Notes: generated by a model from the letters alone, not told the origin. A DNA stretch of 64,000 nucleotides from Oceanobacter sp. 1_MG-2023 (GCF_030689025.1 NZ_JAUYWA010000013.1:32938-96937), one strand, 5' to 3'; shown: positions 1 to 8,681, counted from the stretch's first letter. Translations and numbers: made by a program.

Positions 1-1
1 G

Positions 2-175
2 GTGGACCCGACGACGACCACCAACCAACACCAGATTTCAGCCCGTGGCCGGTTTGGTGAAATGAGTATCCAGCTGTGTGGCAAACCACTGGAACGTAAC
101 CCGAAAACCTCGACCCTGGCGGCGTTGAGTGTGGTCCGGGCCTGTCGCCAGAGTGTGTCGACGATCGTGATCTAG
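2..175 (+). CDS. aspartate dehydrogenase, C-terminal part (cut by window edge)
   Basis: An open frame runs from the left edge to a TAG at 173-175 and gives the last 57 residues of a protein. The segment holds VDPTTTTNQHQISARG, then GRFGEM, then NPKTSTLAALSVVRA. This matches the conserved end of L-aspartate dehydrogenase (NadX/AspDH family), where the NPKTS stretch is diagnostic. The enzyme interconverts L-aspartate and iminoaspartate/oxaloacetate with NAD(P). The frame is too short and lacks a start, so it is easy to overlook. It precedes an aldehyde dehydrogenase by 108 bp on the same strand, and the following genes are a ThDP enzyme and aspartase, which supports the aspartate assignment. 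The N-terminal nucleotide-binding domain lies outside the window. Confidence 0.75.
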   Translation: MDPTTTTNQHQISARGRFGEMSIQLCGKPLERNPKTSTLAALSVVRACRQSVSTIVI

Positions 176-283
176 TTCGTCGTCCCGTACTGGGCAAGTT
201 AACCCGATGTGCAAAAAAAGATTCCCGAGTGGGAAGGGGCTCCCCTTGCCGTTCGACCGCAATAACAGATGAGGAGGCGGATT

Positions 284-1762
284 ATGGTCAAGCCAATATA
301 CATCGCAGGTGAATGGAAAAATGGCCGTGGCGATCTTCGCAGCACCTTTTTTCCTGCGGATGGCAGCAGCAATGCCGACATCGCCACCGCCAATGTCGAT
401 GATGTCGAAGAAGCGGTACAAGCGGCCGACCAGGCCTGGCGTGATCCGTCCTGGCGCAACAGCTTGCCCCATGAGCGCGCCGCGATTCTCTACCGTGTGG
501 CGGATCTGATCACCGCCCGCGCCAGCGAACTGGCGGCGTTACAAACCCGCGACAACGGCAAGCCGTTGACGGAAACCATGGGTCTGGTGATGAGCGCCGC
601 AGGCACTGCTCGCTACTTTGCCGCCGCCTGTGAAACGCTGGATGAAAGTTTGCCGAGCCAACGCTCCCGCGATTTTATGACCGCCAGCGTACACGAACCG
701 CTGGGAGTGGTGGTGGCCATCACGCCGTGGAATTCCCCCATTGCCAGTGAGATGCAGAAAATAGCTCCAGCGCTGGCCGCTGGGAATGCGGTGATCGTCA
801 AACCCGCCGATGCCACACCGCTGGCTGCTCTGGAACTGGCCAAACTGTTTGAACAGGCCGGCTTGCCCAAAGGCTTGCTGAGTGTCTTGCCTGGCCGGGG
901 TTCGGTCGTGGGTGAAGCGCTGGCCCGCCACCCGAAAGTGAACAAGATTTCGTTTACCGGCGGCACCTCAACCGGTCGCCACCTGGCTCATATTGCCGCT
1001 GAAAAGCTGATTCCGATCTCGCTGGAGCTGGGCGGCAAATCGCCCACCATCGTGCTGGAAGACGCCGATATTGAAATGGCTGCCCGTGGCGTGTGTTACG
1101 GCATCTTCAGCTCCGCAGGCCAGGCCTGTATCGCCGGTGCCCGACTGTTTGTGCATCAGAGCATATACGACACCTTTATGGCGCGCTTGCTGGAATTGAC
1201 CCGGGGTTTGCGGGTCGGGCATCCCGAGCACGCCGATACCCATATGGGTTCGCTGATCAATATGGCTCACCTCGACAGTGTGGCCGGATTTGTTGAACGC
1301 GCTCGTGCTGATGGCGGCACCGTGTTGTGCGGTGGCGAACGTCTGACCGGCAAAACAGCAAGCTGTGATTACGACGCCGGGTGTTTTTATGCCCCGACGA
1401 TCATCAGTGGCCTGAACAACAGCAGCTATGTCTGTCAGGAAGAAATTTTTGGCCCGGTGCTGGTGGTGCTGCCGTTTGATGATGAAGCCGACCTGATCGC
1501 CCAGGCCAACGACAGTATTTTTGGCCTGGCTGCGGGTATCTGGACGGAGAACTTCCGGCGCGGCTGGCGTCTGGCCCGGACTCTGGAAACCGGCACCATC
1601 TGGATGAACACCTATAAAAAATTCTCGGTGTCGGCACCGTTTGGTGGCTTTAAAGAGAGTGGTCTGGGGCGCGAGAAAGGCCGTGCCGGAGTGCTCGAAT
1701 ACATGCAACAAAAAAGTATTTATGTGGGCTTGAGTGACGAGCCCAACAACTGGTCTGCCTGA
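284..1762 (+). CDS. NAD(P)-dependent aldehyde dehydrogenase
   Basis: A 492-residue aldehyde dehydrogenase, full length for the superfamily. It oxidises an aldehyde to the acid. Visible are the substrate-pocket Asn in TPWNSP (about N150), the cofactor loop FTGGTSTG (about 224-231), the general-base Glu in LELGGKSP (about E248) and the catalytic Cys in SAGQACIAG (about C282). An ATG at 269 is in frame, but GAGGAGG at 271-277 sits ideally before the ATG at 284, so 284 is taken as the start. It lies between aspartate dehydrogenase and a ThDP-dependent enzyme, so its substrate may be the aldehyde made by that ThDP enzyme; this is inference. The exact substrate cannot be read from the sequence. Confidence 0.9.
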   Translation: MVKPIYIAGEWKNGRGDLRSTFFPADGSSNADIATANVDDVEEAVQAADQAWRDPSWRNSLPHERAAILYRVADLITARASELAALQTRDNGKPLTETMGLVMSAAGTARYFAAACETLDESLPSQRSRDFMTASVHEPLGVVVAITPWNSPIASEMQKIAPALAAGNAVIVKPADATPLAALELAKLFEQAGLPKGLLSVLPGRGSVVGEALARHPKVNKISFTGGTSTGRHLAHIAAEKLIPISLELGGKSPTIVLEDADIEMAARGVCYGIFSSAGQACIAGARLFVHQSIYDTFMARLLELTRGLRVGHPEHADTHMGSLINMAHLDSVAGFVERARADGGTVLCGGERLTGKTASCDYDAGCFYAPTIISGLNNSSYVCQEEIFGPVLVVLPFDDEADLIAQANDSIFGLAAGIWTENFRRGWRLARTLETGTIWMNTYKKFSVSAPFGGFKESGLGREKGRAGVLEYMQQKSIYVGLSDEPNNWSA

Positions 1763-1796
1763 TGGGCGACGAACCGCTATTGTTGGAGTGAATAGA

Positions 1797-3431
1797 ATGA
1801 AAGAACAAGTAACCGTCGGTGAAGTCGTCGCTCGTATTCTGGAAGCCCATCGGGTCTCTGATATTTACGGCGTGATATCGATTCATAACTTGCCCATCGC
1901 CGATGCGATTGGCCGTCGTGAAAAAATGCACTTTGTTTGCGCCCGGGGTGAAGCCGGTGCGGCCACCATGGCCGATGCCCATAGCCGTTTTCAGGGGCTG
2001 GGTGTGTGTTTGACCAGCACCGGAGCCGGAGCCGGCAATGCCATTGGCTCCTTGATCGAAGCCTGCAATGCGGCCAGCCCGATGCTGCATATTACCGGTC
2101 AGGTGGAGTCGGCGTATCTGGATCGTGATGCCAGCTTTATCCACGAAGCCAAAGACCAGCTGACGTTTTTACGTGCGGCGAGCAAGGCAGCTTACCGGAT
2201 TACGCACCCGGACCAGGTCGTTGGCATTCTGTGTGAGGCCATTCGTGTTGCCCGTACCGTGCCGATGGGGCCGGTCAGTGTTGAAATTCCGATCGATGTA
2301 CAAGCTACCACTATTGATTTGCCCGACAATCTGGGGCCGATTGCCGTCCCGGCCATGCCAGTTGCCAATCAGGAAGAACTGAATGGCCTGTTGCAGCAGC
2401 TGCAACAGGCGCGTCGTCCTGTGATCTGGGTGGGCGGTGGTGCTGTTGCATCCGTTGCCGCCGTTACGGCACTGGCCGACAAAGGCATCCCGGTATTGTC
2501 GACCACACATGCCCGGGGCTTGCTGCCTGATGCGCATCCGCGCAGCCTGCGAGCCTTCCACAACAGCCCATCGGTCAAGCAACTGCTGGAAGACGCCGAC
2601 CTGGTACTGGTGGTGGGTTCACGCTTGCGCAGTAATGAGACAGCCAGCTATTCGACTGAATTTGGCCGCCCGTTGATTCAGGTGGATGCTCATCCCGGTG
2701 CCCATAATCGTAATTATCAGGTTGACCAGTTTATTTGCTCAGACAGTGCGCCGGTACTGGAGTATCTGGCGGAATATCTGCCAGAACGTATCGACAGCGA
2801 TTATGACCAAGCGATCACACAAGCCGTTGTACAGGCCGAAAGCACCTTGATTGAGCAGGTCGGCAACTACGCCAATATCTGTCAGGCGTTGCGTGATGCC
2901 TTGCCTGCTGATGGCATTTTTGTTCGCGATATCACGGTTTCCGGCTCAACCTGGGGCAGCCGCTTGTTGCCGTTCCAGCAGCCAAACCAGAATATCCACT
3001 CGCTGGCCGGTGCCATTGGTCTGGGCCTGGCTCATGGCATCGGTGCGGCTCTGGCCAACCCGGACAAAAAAGTCGCCACCATTGTGGGTGACGGCGGCTT
3101 GATGCTGGGTATTGGTGAGCTGGCCACCATGGTGCAGGAAAACACCGACATGGTGCTGATTGTGATGAACGACGGTGGTTATGGCGTGATGCGCGGTATC
3201 CAGAACAACTACTTTGGTGGCCGTCAGTATTACAACGAGCTGCACACCCCCAACTACGCCGAAGTGGGCAAGGCGATGGCAATGCCAAGCTGGCAAGTGG
3301 GTTCCAGTGACGCATTCCATAGCGCCATTGCGGAAGCTATTGCGCTGGATGGCCCGGCGCTGATTGAAGTCGACATGACACTGGTTGGCCCGCTGGAGTT
3401 TGCCGGACCACCCCAGAAAAAACTGTATTAG
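1797..3431 (+). CDS. thiamine-diphosphate enzyme, acetolactate synthase/2-oxoacid decarboxylase-like
   Basis: A 544-residue protein with the three-domain ThDP-decarboxylase fold. The catalytic Glu is in CARGEAGAATMADA (about E52). A central domain follows. The C-terminal ThDP/Mg motif starts at GDGGLML and ends about 25 residues later at NDGGYG. It starts 34 bp after the aldehyde dehydrogenase with TTGGAG before the ATG; an upstream in-frame start at 1734 would overlap that gene. No acetolactate synthase small subunit is nearby, so a role in branched-chain amino acid synthesis is unlikely. Related clusters pair such an enzyme with aspartate dehydrogenase and an aldehyde dehydrogenase, as I recall for the Pseudomonas aeruginosa PA3504-PA3506 region. 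Decarboxylation of a 2-oxoacid such as oxaloacetate is a guess. Confidence 0.82.
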   Translation: MKEQVTVGEVVARILEAHRVSDIYGVISIHNLPIADAIGRREKMHFVCARGEAGAATMADAHSRFQGLGVCLTSTGAGAGNAIGSLIEACNAASPMLHITGQVESAYLDRDASFIHEAKDQLTFLRAASKAAYRITHPDQVVGILCEAIRVARTVPMGPVSVEIPIDVQATTIDLPDNLGPIAVPAMPVANQEELNGLLQQLQQARRPVIWVGGGAVASVAAVTALADKGIPVLSTTHARGLLPDAHPRSLRAFHNSPSVKQLLEDADLVLVVGSRLRSNETASYSTEFGRPLIQVDAHPGAHNRNYQVDQFICSDSAPVLEYLAEYLPERIDSDYDQAITQAVVQAESTLIEQVGNYANICQALRDALPADGIFVRDITVSGSTWGSRLLPFQQPNQNIHSLAGAIGLGLAHGIGAALANPDKKVATIVGDGGLMLGIGELATMVQENTDMVLIVMNDGGYGVMRGIQNNYFGGRQYYNELHTPNYAEVGKAMAMPSWQVGSSDAFHSAIAEAIALDGPALIEVDMTLVGPLEFAGPPQKKLY

Positions 3432-3450
3432 AGAGGAGATTGCTGACGTC

Positions 3451-4872
3451 ATGACGGATGCTGTTGAATATCGGCTGGAAAAAGACCTGTTGGGCGAACG
3501 AGAAGTACCTGCCAGCGCGTATTTTGGCATTCAGAGTCAGCGGGCAAAGGATAACTTTGACTTGAGTGGGGTGACGCTGGCGCATTTCCCCAAATTGATC
3601 AACGCCCTGGCGATGGTAAAGCAGGCGTGCGCGCTGGCCAACACCGAGCTGGGCTTGTTGGATCAGCAACGTTGCAACGCCATTGTGGCGGCGGGTGACC
3701 GGTTGCTGCAAGGGCAGTTTCACCAGCAGTTTGTGGTGGATATGATTCAGGGCGGGGCGGGCACCTCGACCAATATGAATGCCAATGAAGTGATTGCCAA
3801 TATCGGTCTGGAGCTGATGGGCCATGCCCGTGGTGACTACCAGTATCTACACCCGAACAACGACGTTAACCGGGCACAATCGACCAACGATGTGTACCCG
3901 ACGGCGGCCCGGCTGGGCATTCTGCTCAGCCATGGCGATCTGGTCGAGTCACTGGTCAGCCTGCAGGCCTCGTTGCGAGACAAAAGCCACGAATTTGCCG
4001 ATGTGATCAAAATGGGTCGCACCCAGTTGCAAGACGCTGTGCCCATGACCCTGGGACAGGAGTTTGGTGCCTGGGCTTCGACCCTGGGTGAAGATGTACG
4101 GGTGATCGCGGCCCTGTCGGAGCTGCTCAAGGAAGTCAATCTTGGCGGTACAGCCATTGGCACCGGCATTAACGCCGACCCCCGGTATGGCAAACTGGCC
4201 ATCAAGCACCTGTCGAGTATCAGTGGTTTCGCCCTGACCCAGTCGGAAGATCTGATTGAAGCATCATCGGACATGGGCGCGTTTGTGCTGTTCTCCTCCA
4301 TGTTGAAACGATTGGCGATCAAGCTATCCAAAATCTCCAATGATTTACGCTTGTTGAGTATGGGGCCACGGGCCGGTATCAATGAAATCAACTTGCCGCC
4401 GCAGCAACCTGGCAGCTCGATCATGCCTGGCAAGGTTAACCCGGTGATCCCGGAAGCCGTTAATCAGGTCGCCTATCAAGTCATGGGTCATGATTTGGCC
4501 ATCTGTATGGCAGCTGAAGCTGGCCAGTTACAGCTGAACGCGATGGAGCCATTGATTGTTTACAATCTGCTGGAATCCATGCGACTGATCAAACGTGCCA
4601 TGGTGATGCTGGAAAAACGTTGTATCAACGGCATTACCGCCAACCGCCAGGAATGTGCGGATATGGTGCATCATTCCATTGGTTTGGTAACGGCATTAAA
4701 CCCCTATATCGGCTATGAAAATGCGACCCGGATTGCCCGTCGGGCCTTGCAGGAAAATCGCACAGTGATCGACCTGGTGGAAGAAGAGCAACTCTTGCCT
4801 GCCGCGGAACTACGCCGGATTCTGGAGCCAAAACGCCTGATCCATGCGGTACAGGACGTCGCTGTCCAATAG
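3451..4872 (+). CDS. aspA: aspartate ammonia-lyase (aspartase)
   Basis: A 473-residue member of the aspartase/fumarase superfamily, which interconverts L-aspartate with fumarate and ammonia. The superfamily signature GSSIMPGKVNPVIPEAVNQ is present with the catalytic-loop Ser. The substrate-binding blocks GGAGTSTNMNANEV and HPNNDVNRAQSTND are intact. The VIPEAVNQ continuation favours aspartase over fumarase C, which has NPTQCE there. GAGAGGAG at 3431-3438 precedes the ATG at 3451; it lies 19 bp after the ThDP gene, so the two are probably cotranscribed. Its place in an operon with aspartate dehydrogenase suggests a catabolic supply or removal of aspartate. An aspartase-like lyase with another substrate is possible but less likely. 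Confidence 0.85.
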   Translation: MTDAVEYRLEKDLLGEREVPASAYFGIQSQRAKDNFDLSGVTLAHFPKLINALAMVKQACALANTELGLLDQQRCNAIVAAGDRLLQGQFHQQFVVDMIQGGAGTSTNMNANEVIANIGLELMGHARGDYQYLHPNNDVNRAQSTNDVYPTAARLGILLSHGDLVESLVSLQASLRDKSHEFADVIKMGRTQLQDAVPMTLGQEFGAWASTLGEDVRVIAALSELLKEVNLGGTAIGTGINADPRYGKLAIKHLSSISGFALTQSEDLIEASSDMGAFVLFSSMLKRLAIKLSKISNDLRLLSMGPRAGINEINLPPQQPGSSIMPGKVNPVIPEAVNQVAYQVMGHDLAICMAAEAGQLQLNAMEPLIVYNLLESMRLIKRAMVMLEKRCINGITANRQECADMVHHSIGLVTALNPYIGYENATRIARRALQENRTVIDLVEEEQLLPAAELRRILEPKRLIHAVQDVAVQ

Positions 4873-4956
4873 TCTGAGGCTGTAAAGCAACTAATTCAGC
4901 AAGCCCCGGATATTCTGTTACCCTTGCAGCTTTCATGTGTGGATATACAGGTATTT

Positions 4957-5670
4957 ATGGCCAGCTTCTCAACCCATCTTGGCGGTGCCGCGATCGTCAG
5001 CGCGATGGCTTCATCATTGTTAGTCGTGACCAGCTGGGCTTCGTTTCCTGAAGCCCTCGTCTTGTTTCTGTTGGGGATGTTGGGCGGTATCTTGCCCGAT
5101 ATCGACTCGGATACATCCCGCCCGGTGGTCTGGGTCTTCAACTGTCTCGGATCGTTGGCGGCGGGGGTGGCGTTGTGGCTGCTACTGCCTCACGCCAACG
5201 CCAGCTGGACGTCGCTGGCCACTGTCTGGGGTGGCATGGCGCTGGCTTATGCCCTGGCTGGCCCTGCTGCGATGGAGTTGTTTACGCGGTTAACGGTGCA
5301 CCGGGGAGTGATTCATTCCCTGCTGGCGGCTTTCTGCTGTGGTTTGTTGACCGTCGTGATCATTGATCAGCTGTTTGATCGTGTCGCGGATTTCTGCTGG
5401 ATCGGTGGTGGTTTTGTGACCGGTGGCTTTGTTGTACATTTATTGCTGGATGAACTCTACGCCGTGGATTTTAATGGGATGCGGTTAAAAAAGTCCTTTG
5501 GTACTGCCATCAAACCCATCAGTCTGGTTAACTGGCGTGGAACCATTGTATTGTTAATCACTTGCGGCGTGCTGTATCAGGTTGCTCCGGCACCCATGCG
5601 ACTGACGCAGCCGGTTCAGTCTCTGATTGACCAGGTTATGACCCGGATACCATTGGTCGGACAGTCATAA
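4957..5670 (+). CDS. YdjM-like membrane-bound metal-dependent hydrolase family protein
   Basis: A 237-residue integral membrane protein of the DUF457/YdjM family. The family hallmarks are the N-terminal STHLGGAA with its His, the GGILPDIDSD acidic pair after the first helices, VHRGVIHS in the middle and VHLLLDELYAVDF towards the end; these His and Asp residues are thought to bind metal. At least four hydrophobic helices are visible. The ATG at 4957 is chosen because it places the conserved MASFSTHLGG at the start; the frame itself is open from 4924. In E. coli the relative is LexA-regulated and its function is unknown. No link to the aspartate cluster upstream is evident. Confidence 0.78.
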   Translation: MASFSTHLGGAAIVSAMASSLLVVTSWASFPEALVLFLLGMLGGILPDIDSDTSRPVVWVFNCLGSLAAGVALWLLLPHANASWTSLATVWGGMALAYALAGPAAMELFTRLTVHRGVIHSLLAAFCCGLLTVVIIDQLFDRVADFCWIGGGFVTGGFVVHLLLDELYAVDFNGMRLKKSFGTAIKPISLVNWRGTIVLLITCGVLYQVAPAPMRLTQPVQSLIDQVMTRIPLVGQS

Positions 5671-5808
5671 CAACGGCTATAGGCGTTTGTAGAAACAGGC
5701 GTATTGTAGGCCCGTAACTGATGTATGGCTCGCAGACAAGTCGCCATGTTGGCGGTATCGTAATGACACGGATGACACAACGATAATCAGCCCGGCAAGG
5801 AGGCCTGT

Positions 5809-6909
5809 GTGTTCCCATTGGTACGTTATACGGCGTTGATAGTCTGCCTGGCAGCCCTGAACAGTGGCTGCTCAAGGGATGACGCCTCTGATCCAGCGGC
5901 TGCAGCAGCCGATACCGCCGCCGGTTCTGGTATATCGGCTTTGGCCAGCTATAACGCCGATATTCAACAGACCTCGGTTTCTGGCCTGTCATCCGGGGCC
6001 TTTATGGCCTCTCAGCTGTATATGGCTCACTCCGATATTATGGTGGGCATCGGGGTAATTGCCGGTGGTCCATATCTGTGTTCCCGCTCCTGGCCGATGG
6101 CCGCTCCGGCATTGACTGCCACCACCACCTGCATGACACCTCAATCCGAGCTGTTGCGACCCAATGTCTCGCGGCTGGTTGGCCTGACCCGGGAGCTGGA
6201 GCAGCAAGGCCGCATCGATGCGGTTATCAACCTGCAGGATGACCACCTATACCTGTTCAGTGGTCGCAGTGACGATACCGTGATCAGTCGAGTAGTGGAC
6301 GCCACCCGAGACTATTTTGTACAGCTTGGCGTACCAGCCCAGCAAATACTCTACAACGACCAGATTAACGCTGGCCATGCGATCCTCACCAATAACAGCG
6401 ATGATACCGATTGCGCCCTGACCCGTACTCCCTTTATCAACAACTGCCAGTTTATGCAGTCCACCCGCATTCTTTCCTACCTGTATATGGATGCGATTCC
6501 ACCGGCTCCAGAGGTATCCGGAGAACTGCTCGCATTTGACCAGCGCCCCTTTCTGGTCGGTGAACGAACCAGCATGGCAGAGACCGGCTATGTGTATGTA
6601 CCGCAATATTGTCGGCAAAACAGCCGCTGCCGTATTCATGTGGCGCTGCATGGCTGCAAACAATCCTACGATGAAATTGGCGACGCCTATATCCGCACCA
6701 CTGGCTACAACCAGATGGCCGACAGCAACCGGCTGATTGTGCTTTACCCCCAGGTGAACGTGTCTGACTTTGCACCACTGAACCCGCTCGGTTGCTGGGA
6801 TTATTGGGGCTACTCATCAGAAGATCTGATTGATGCGGATTTTTACAGCAAGAAAGCACCGCAGATACAAGCGATCTACGCCATGATCCAGCAACTGGCC
6901 AGAGGGTGA
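5809..6909 (+). CDS. PHB depolymerase-like esterase, probable lipoprotein or secreted
   Basis: A 366-residue alpha/beta hydrolase similar to extracellular poly(3-hydroxybutyrate) depolymerases. It starts with GTG behind AAGGAGG (5798-5804). A hydrophobic signal segment ends in LNSGC (C21), an imperfect lipobox, followed by an Asp/Ala-rich linker. The lipase box GLSSG (nucleophile about S61) comes first, then GRSDD (about D155), NAGH (about H190) and the oxyanion-hole LHGC (about H281). This order, with the oxyanion motif after the triad, is that of type 2 catalytic domains. There is no separate substrate-binding domain, so the natural substrate could be oligomers or another polyester. It acts outside the inner membrane. 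The terminator at 7041-7064 lies downstream. Confidence 0.8.
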   Translation: MFPLVRYTALIVCLAALNSGCSRDDASDPAAAAADTAAGSGISALASYNADIQQTSVSGLSSGAFMASQLYMAHSDIMVGIGVIAGGPYLCSRSWPMAAPALTATTTCMTPQSELLRPNVSRLVGLTRELEQQGRIDAVINLQDDHLYLFSGRSDDTVISRVVDATRDYFVQLGVPAQQILYNDQINAGHAILTNNSDDTDCALTRTPFINNCQFMQSTRILSYLYMDAIPPAPEVSGELLAFDQRPFLVGERTSMAETGYVYVPQYCRQNSRCRIHVALHGCKQSYDEIGDAYIRTTGYNQMADSNRLIVLYPQVNVSDFAPLNPLGCWDYWGYSSEDLIDADFYSKKAPQIQAIYAMIQQLARG

Positions 6910-7040
6910 GAAACCAGTAAATCAATGGGTCTGATATTGTTGGCCAGAGCAGGGTTTTTTGTGCAAATGGCTCAGTCTTACAAGAGTAAAACTTCAGTAT
7001 TCAATGAAGGTGTTTTTGAGGGAAAACAGACAGACACAAA

Positions 7041-7064
7041 AAAACCGGCAAAAGCCGGTCTTTT
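7041..7064 (-). terminator. Rho-independent terminator of tRNA-Phe
   Basis: The stem ACCGGC (7044-7049) pairs with GCCGGT (7054-7059) around an AAAA loop. Read on the minus strand it is followed by seven T residues, as expected for a terminator 75 bp past the tRNA 3' end. On the plus strand a shorter T run (7061-7064) follows, so it may also end transcripts from the esterase gene. Confidence 0.8.
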
Positions 7065-7138
7065 GTGTGCCCAAAGTAGTCTGGACTACTTTTCTGGCCA
7101 ATCAAGCTATTGTAACTGCTTGATTTTTAAGTAATAAA

Positions 7139-7214
7139 TGGTGCCCGGAGGCGGAATCGAACCACCGACACGGGGATTTTCAATCCCCTGCTCTACCGAC
7201 TGAGCTATCCGGGC
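7139..7214 (-). tRNA. tRNA-Phe (anticodon GAA)
   Basis: A complete 76-nt tRNA is read on the minus strand. The seven-base acceptor arms GCCCGGA and TCCGGGC pair (7208-7214 with 7143-7149). The D-arm contains AGCTCAGTCGGTAGAGC, the anticodon arm is GGGGA-TTGAAAA-TCCCC with GAA in the loop, and the T-arm has GGTTCGATTCC. The 3' CCA is encoded at 7139-7141. It is a single gene, with its own promoter 62 bp upstream and a terminator downstream. Confidence 0.97.
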
Positions 7215-7275
7215 AACGTTAACGAAAACTTTGCTGCTACGCTGAGCGTGGCGTGCTGTTCGTTAAGTGGCGCGT

Positions 7276-7304
7276 ATTAAACCGCTCTGTTGATTTTCTG
7301 TCAA
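7276..7304 (-). promoter_or_regulatory. sigma-70 promoter for tRNA-Phe
   Basis: On the minus strand a perfect -35 TTGACA (7299-7304) is followed after 17 bp by TTTAAT (7276-7281). The bases after the -10 box are GC-rich (ACGCGCC), like discriminators of stringently controlled stable-RNA promoters. The tRNA 5' end is about 60 bp downstream. Confidence 0.75.
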
Positions 7305-7318
7305 CAGTATTTGGGTGA

Positions 7319-7597
7319 TTATTTTTCAGAATTTTCAGGGACATAGCCATCAGCTTTGTCGAAGTCGGTGCCGGAGAAGAATTTTTCGCGTTGTTCGGTC
7401 AGGTATTTACGTGCTTCCTTGTCCATCATGTTGAGGTGTTTTTCGTTGATCAGCCGGGTTTGATGGGCGGTCCATTCTTCCCAGGCCTGGGCGGAGATGT
7501 GTTGGAGGATGTGTTCTCCGGCTGGGCCTGGGAGTGGGGCGGTGGCCAGTGCTGGCAGTGTTTGCTGGTATTTGCGGCAGAAGACTGTGCGGCTCAT
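7319..7597 (-). CDS. yggX: probable Fe(2+)-trafficking protein YggX
   Basis: A 92-residue cytosolic protein of the YggX family, which protects Fe-S clusters from oxidative damage and helps iron handling. It has the N-terminal MSRTVFCRKY with the conserved Cys7, then LNMMDKEARKYL and the C-terminal FFSGTDFDKADGYVPE. Length matches the family (about 90). It lies 22 bp downstream of mutY on the same strand; the mutY-yggX pair is conserved in enterobacteria and pseudomonads, linking repair of oxidised DNA with iron protection. GGAA precedes the ATG. Confidence 0.95.
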   Translation of the reverse strand: MSRTVFCRKYQQTLPALATAPLPGPAGEHILQHISAQAWEEWTAHQTRLINEKHLNMMDKEARKYLTEQREKFFSGTDFDKADGYVPENSEK

Positions 7598-7619
7598 GTG
7601 GCGTTCCTGGTGTGGTGAG

Positions 7620-8672
7620 TCATAGGCTGGCGTGCAGTAGTTTTTTGACCGGTGCGGCCAGGCCCAGTTCGCTCGGGTTGTGTGGATTGTACCAATGCTG
7701 TTGTGCTTCGCCTATGTATGTCGGGGCGCGGGGCAGGTGCACTTCGACCGGGTGTATGTGCAGGTGGTAGTGGCTGAAGGTATGACGGAAGCTGCTGAGT
7801 TCTTGAATGTCGGTGCTGTCGCCGTAGTGAGTGCTTAGCCACTGTTCAGCTTGTGCCAGGGAGGTGGCTTCCGGAAAACTCCACAAGCCACCCCAAATGC
7901 CGGTTTGTGGGCGTGGCTGCAGCAGGTATTCACCGTGCGGGTTGCGTAGCATCAGCATCCAGGTGTGTTTTTCCGGCTTGTCTTTTTTGGGTTTGCTGTT
8001 GGGGTATTGGGTCGGGTTGCCGCTGGCGTAGCCGAGGCAGTCGGGCTGGAGCGGGCAGATGCTGCAGTCGGGTTTGCTGCGGGTGCAGAGGGTGGCACCC
8101 ATGTCCATCATGACCTGAGTGTATTCACGGGGGCGGTGATTGGGGGTCAGCCGTTCGGCAATGTCCCAGAGCCGGTTTTGTACGGCCGTGGTGCCGGGCC
8201 AGCCTTCGATGGCGTAAAAGCGGGTAAGGACTCGTTTGACGTTGCCATCGAGGATGGCGGCGCGGATGCCCATGCTGATGGAGACGATGGCTCCGGCGGT
8301 GGAGCGGCCGATGCCCGGCAGCTCTGTCAGTTGTGTTACCGATGGGGGAAATTCACCCTGGTAACGTTCGACGATTTGTTTGGCGCAGGCATGCAGGTTA
8401 CGGCCTCGGGCGTAGTAGCCGAGGCCGGTCCAGAGGTGGAGTACGTCATCCTGTTCGGCGGCGGCGAGCGCTTGTACGGTGGGAAAGCGTTCCATAAAGC
8501 GTTGGTAGTAGGGAATGACGGTGGCCACCTGGGTTTGTTGCAACATTATTTCTGAGACCCACACTCGATAGGGTGTGATGTCTTGTTGCCAGGGCAGGTG
8601 TTTGCGCCCGTGGTGGTCATACCAGTGGAGCAGGGTGTCAGAGAATGCGGTATCGGTCTGGGTAGAGGTCAT
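7620..8672 (-). CDS. mutY: A/G-specific adenine DNA glycosylase
   Basis: A 350-residue MutY, which removes adenine mispaired with 8-oxoguanine. The catalytic Glu lies in SEIMLQQTQV. The helix-hairpin-helix is at ELPGIGRSTAGAI and the catalytic Asp region is AAILDGNVKRVL. The four [4Fe-4S] cysteines have the C-x6-C-x2-C-x5-C spacing (CTRSKPDCSICPLQPDC). The C-terminal NUDIX-like domain that recognises 8-oxoG includes FSHYHLHIHPVEV. It is the first gene of the mutY-yggX pair and starts only 9 bp after the upstream GGDEF/EAL gene ends, so it may be read from an upstream promoter. Confidence 0.96.
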   Translation of the reverse strand: MTSTQTDTAFSDTLLHWYDHHGRKHLPWQQDITPYRVWVSEIMLQQTQVATVIPYYQRFMERFPTVQALAAAEQDDVLHLWTGLGYYARGRNLHACAKQIVERYQGEFPPSVTQLTELPGIGRSTAGAIVSISMGIRAAILDGNVKRVLTRFYAIEGWPGTTAVQNRLWDIAERLTPNHRPREYTQVMMDMGATLCTRSKPDCSICPLQPDCLGYASGNPTQYPNSKPKKDKPEKHTWMLMLRNPHGEYLLQPRPQTGIWGGLWSFPEATSLAQAEQWLSTHYGDSTDIQELSSFRHTFSHYHLHIHPVEVHLPRAPTYIGEAQQHWYNPHNPSELGLAAPVKKLLHASL

Positions 8673-8681
8673 CAGGCTGAG

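Noticed and set aside
968..1711. A 247-codon minus-strand frame inside the aldehyde dehydrogenase gene
   Set aside because: It is an antisense shadow of a gene with all catalytic residues intact.
3451..4872. Fumarase C as the identity of the lyase
   Set aside because: After the GSSIMPGKVNP motif the sequence continues VIPEAVNQ as in aspartase, not TQCE as in fumarase, and the neighbours concern aspartate.
6925..7134. A 69-codon plus-strand frame after the esterase gene
   Set aside because: It runs through the tRNA-Phe terminator hairpin and has no recognisable domain.
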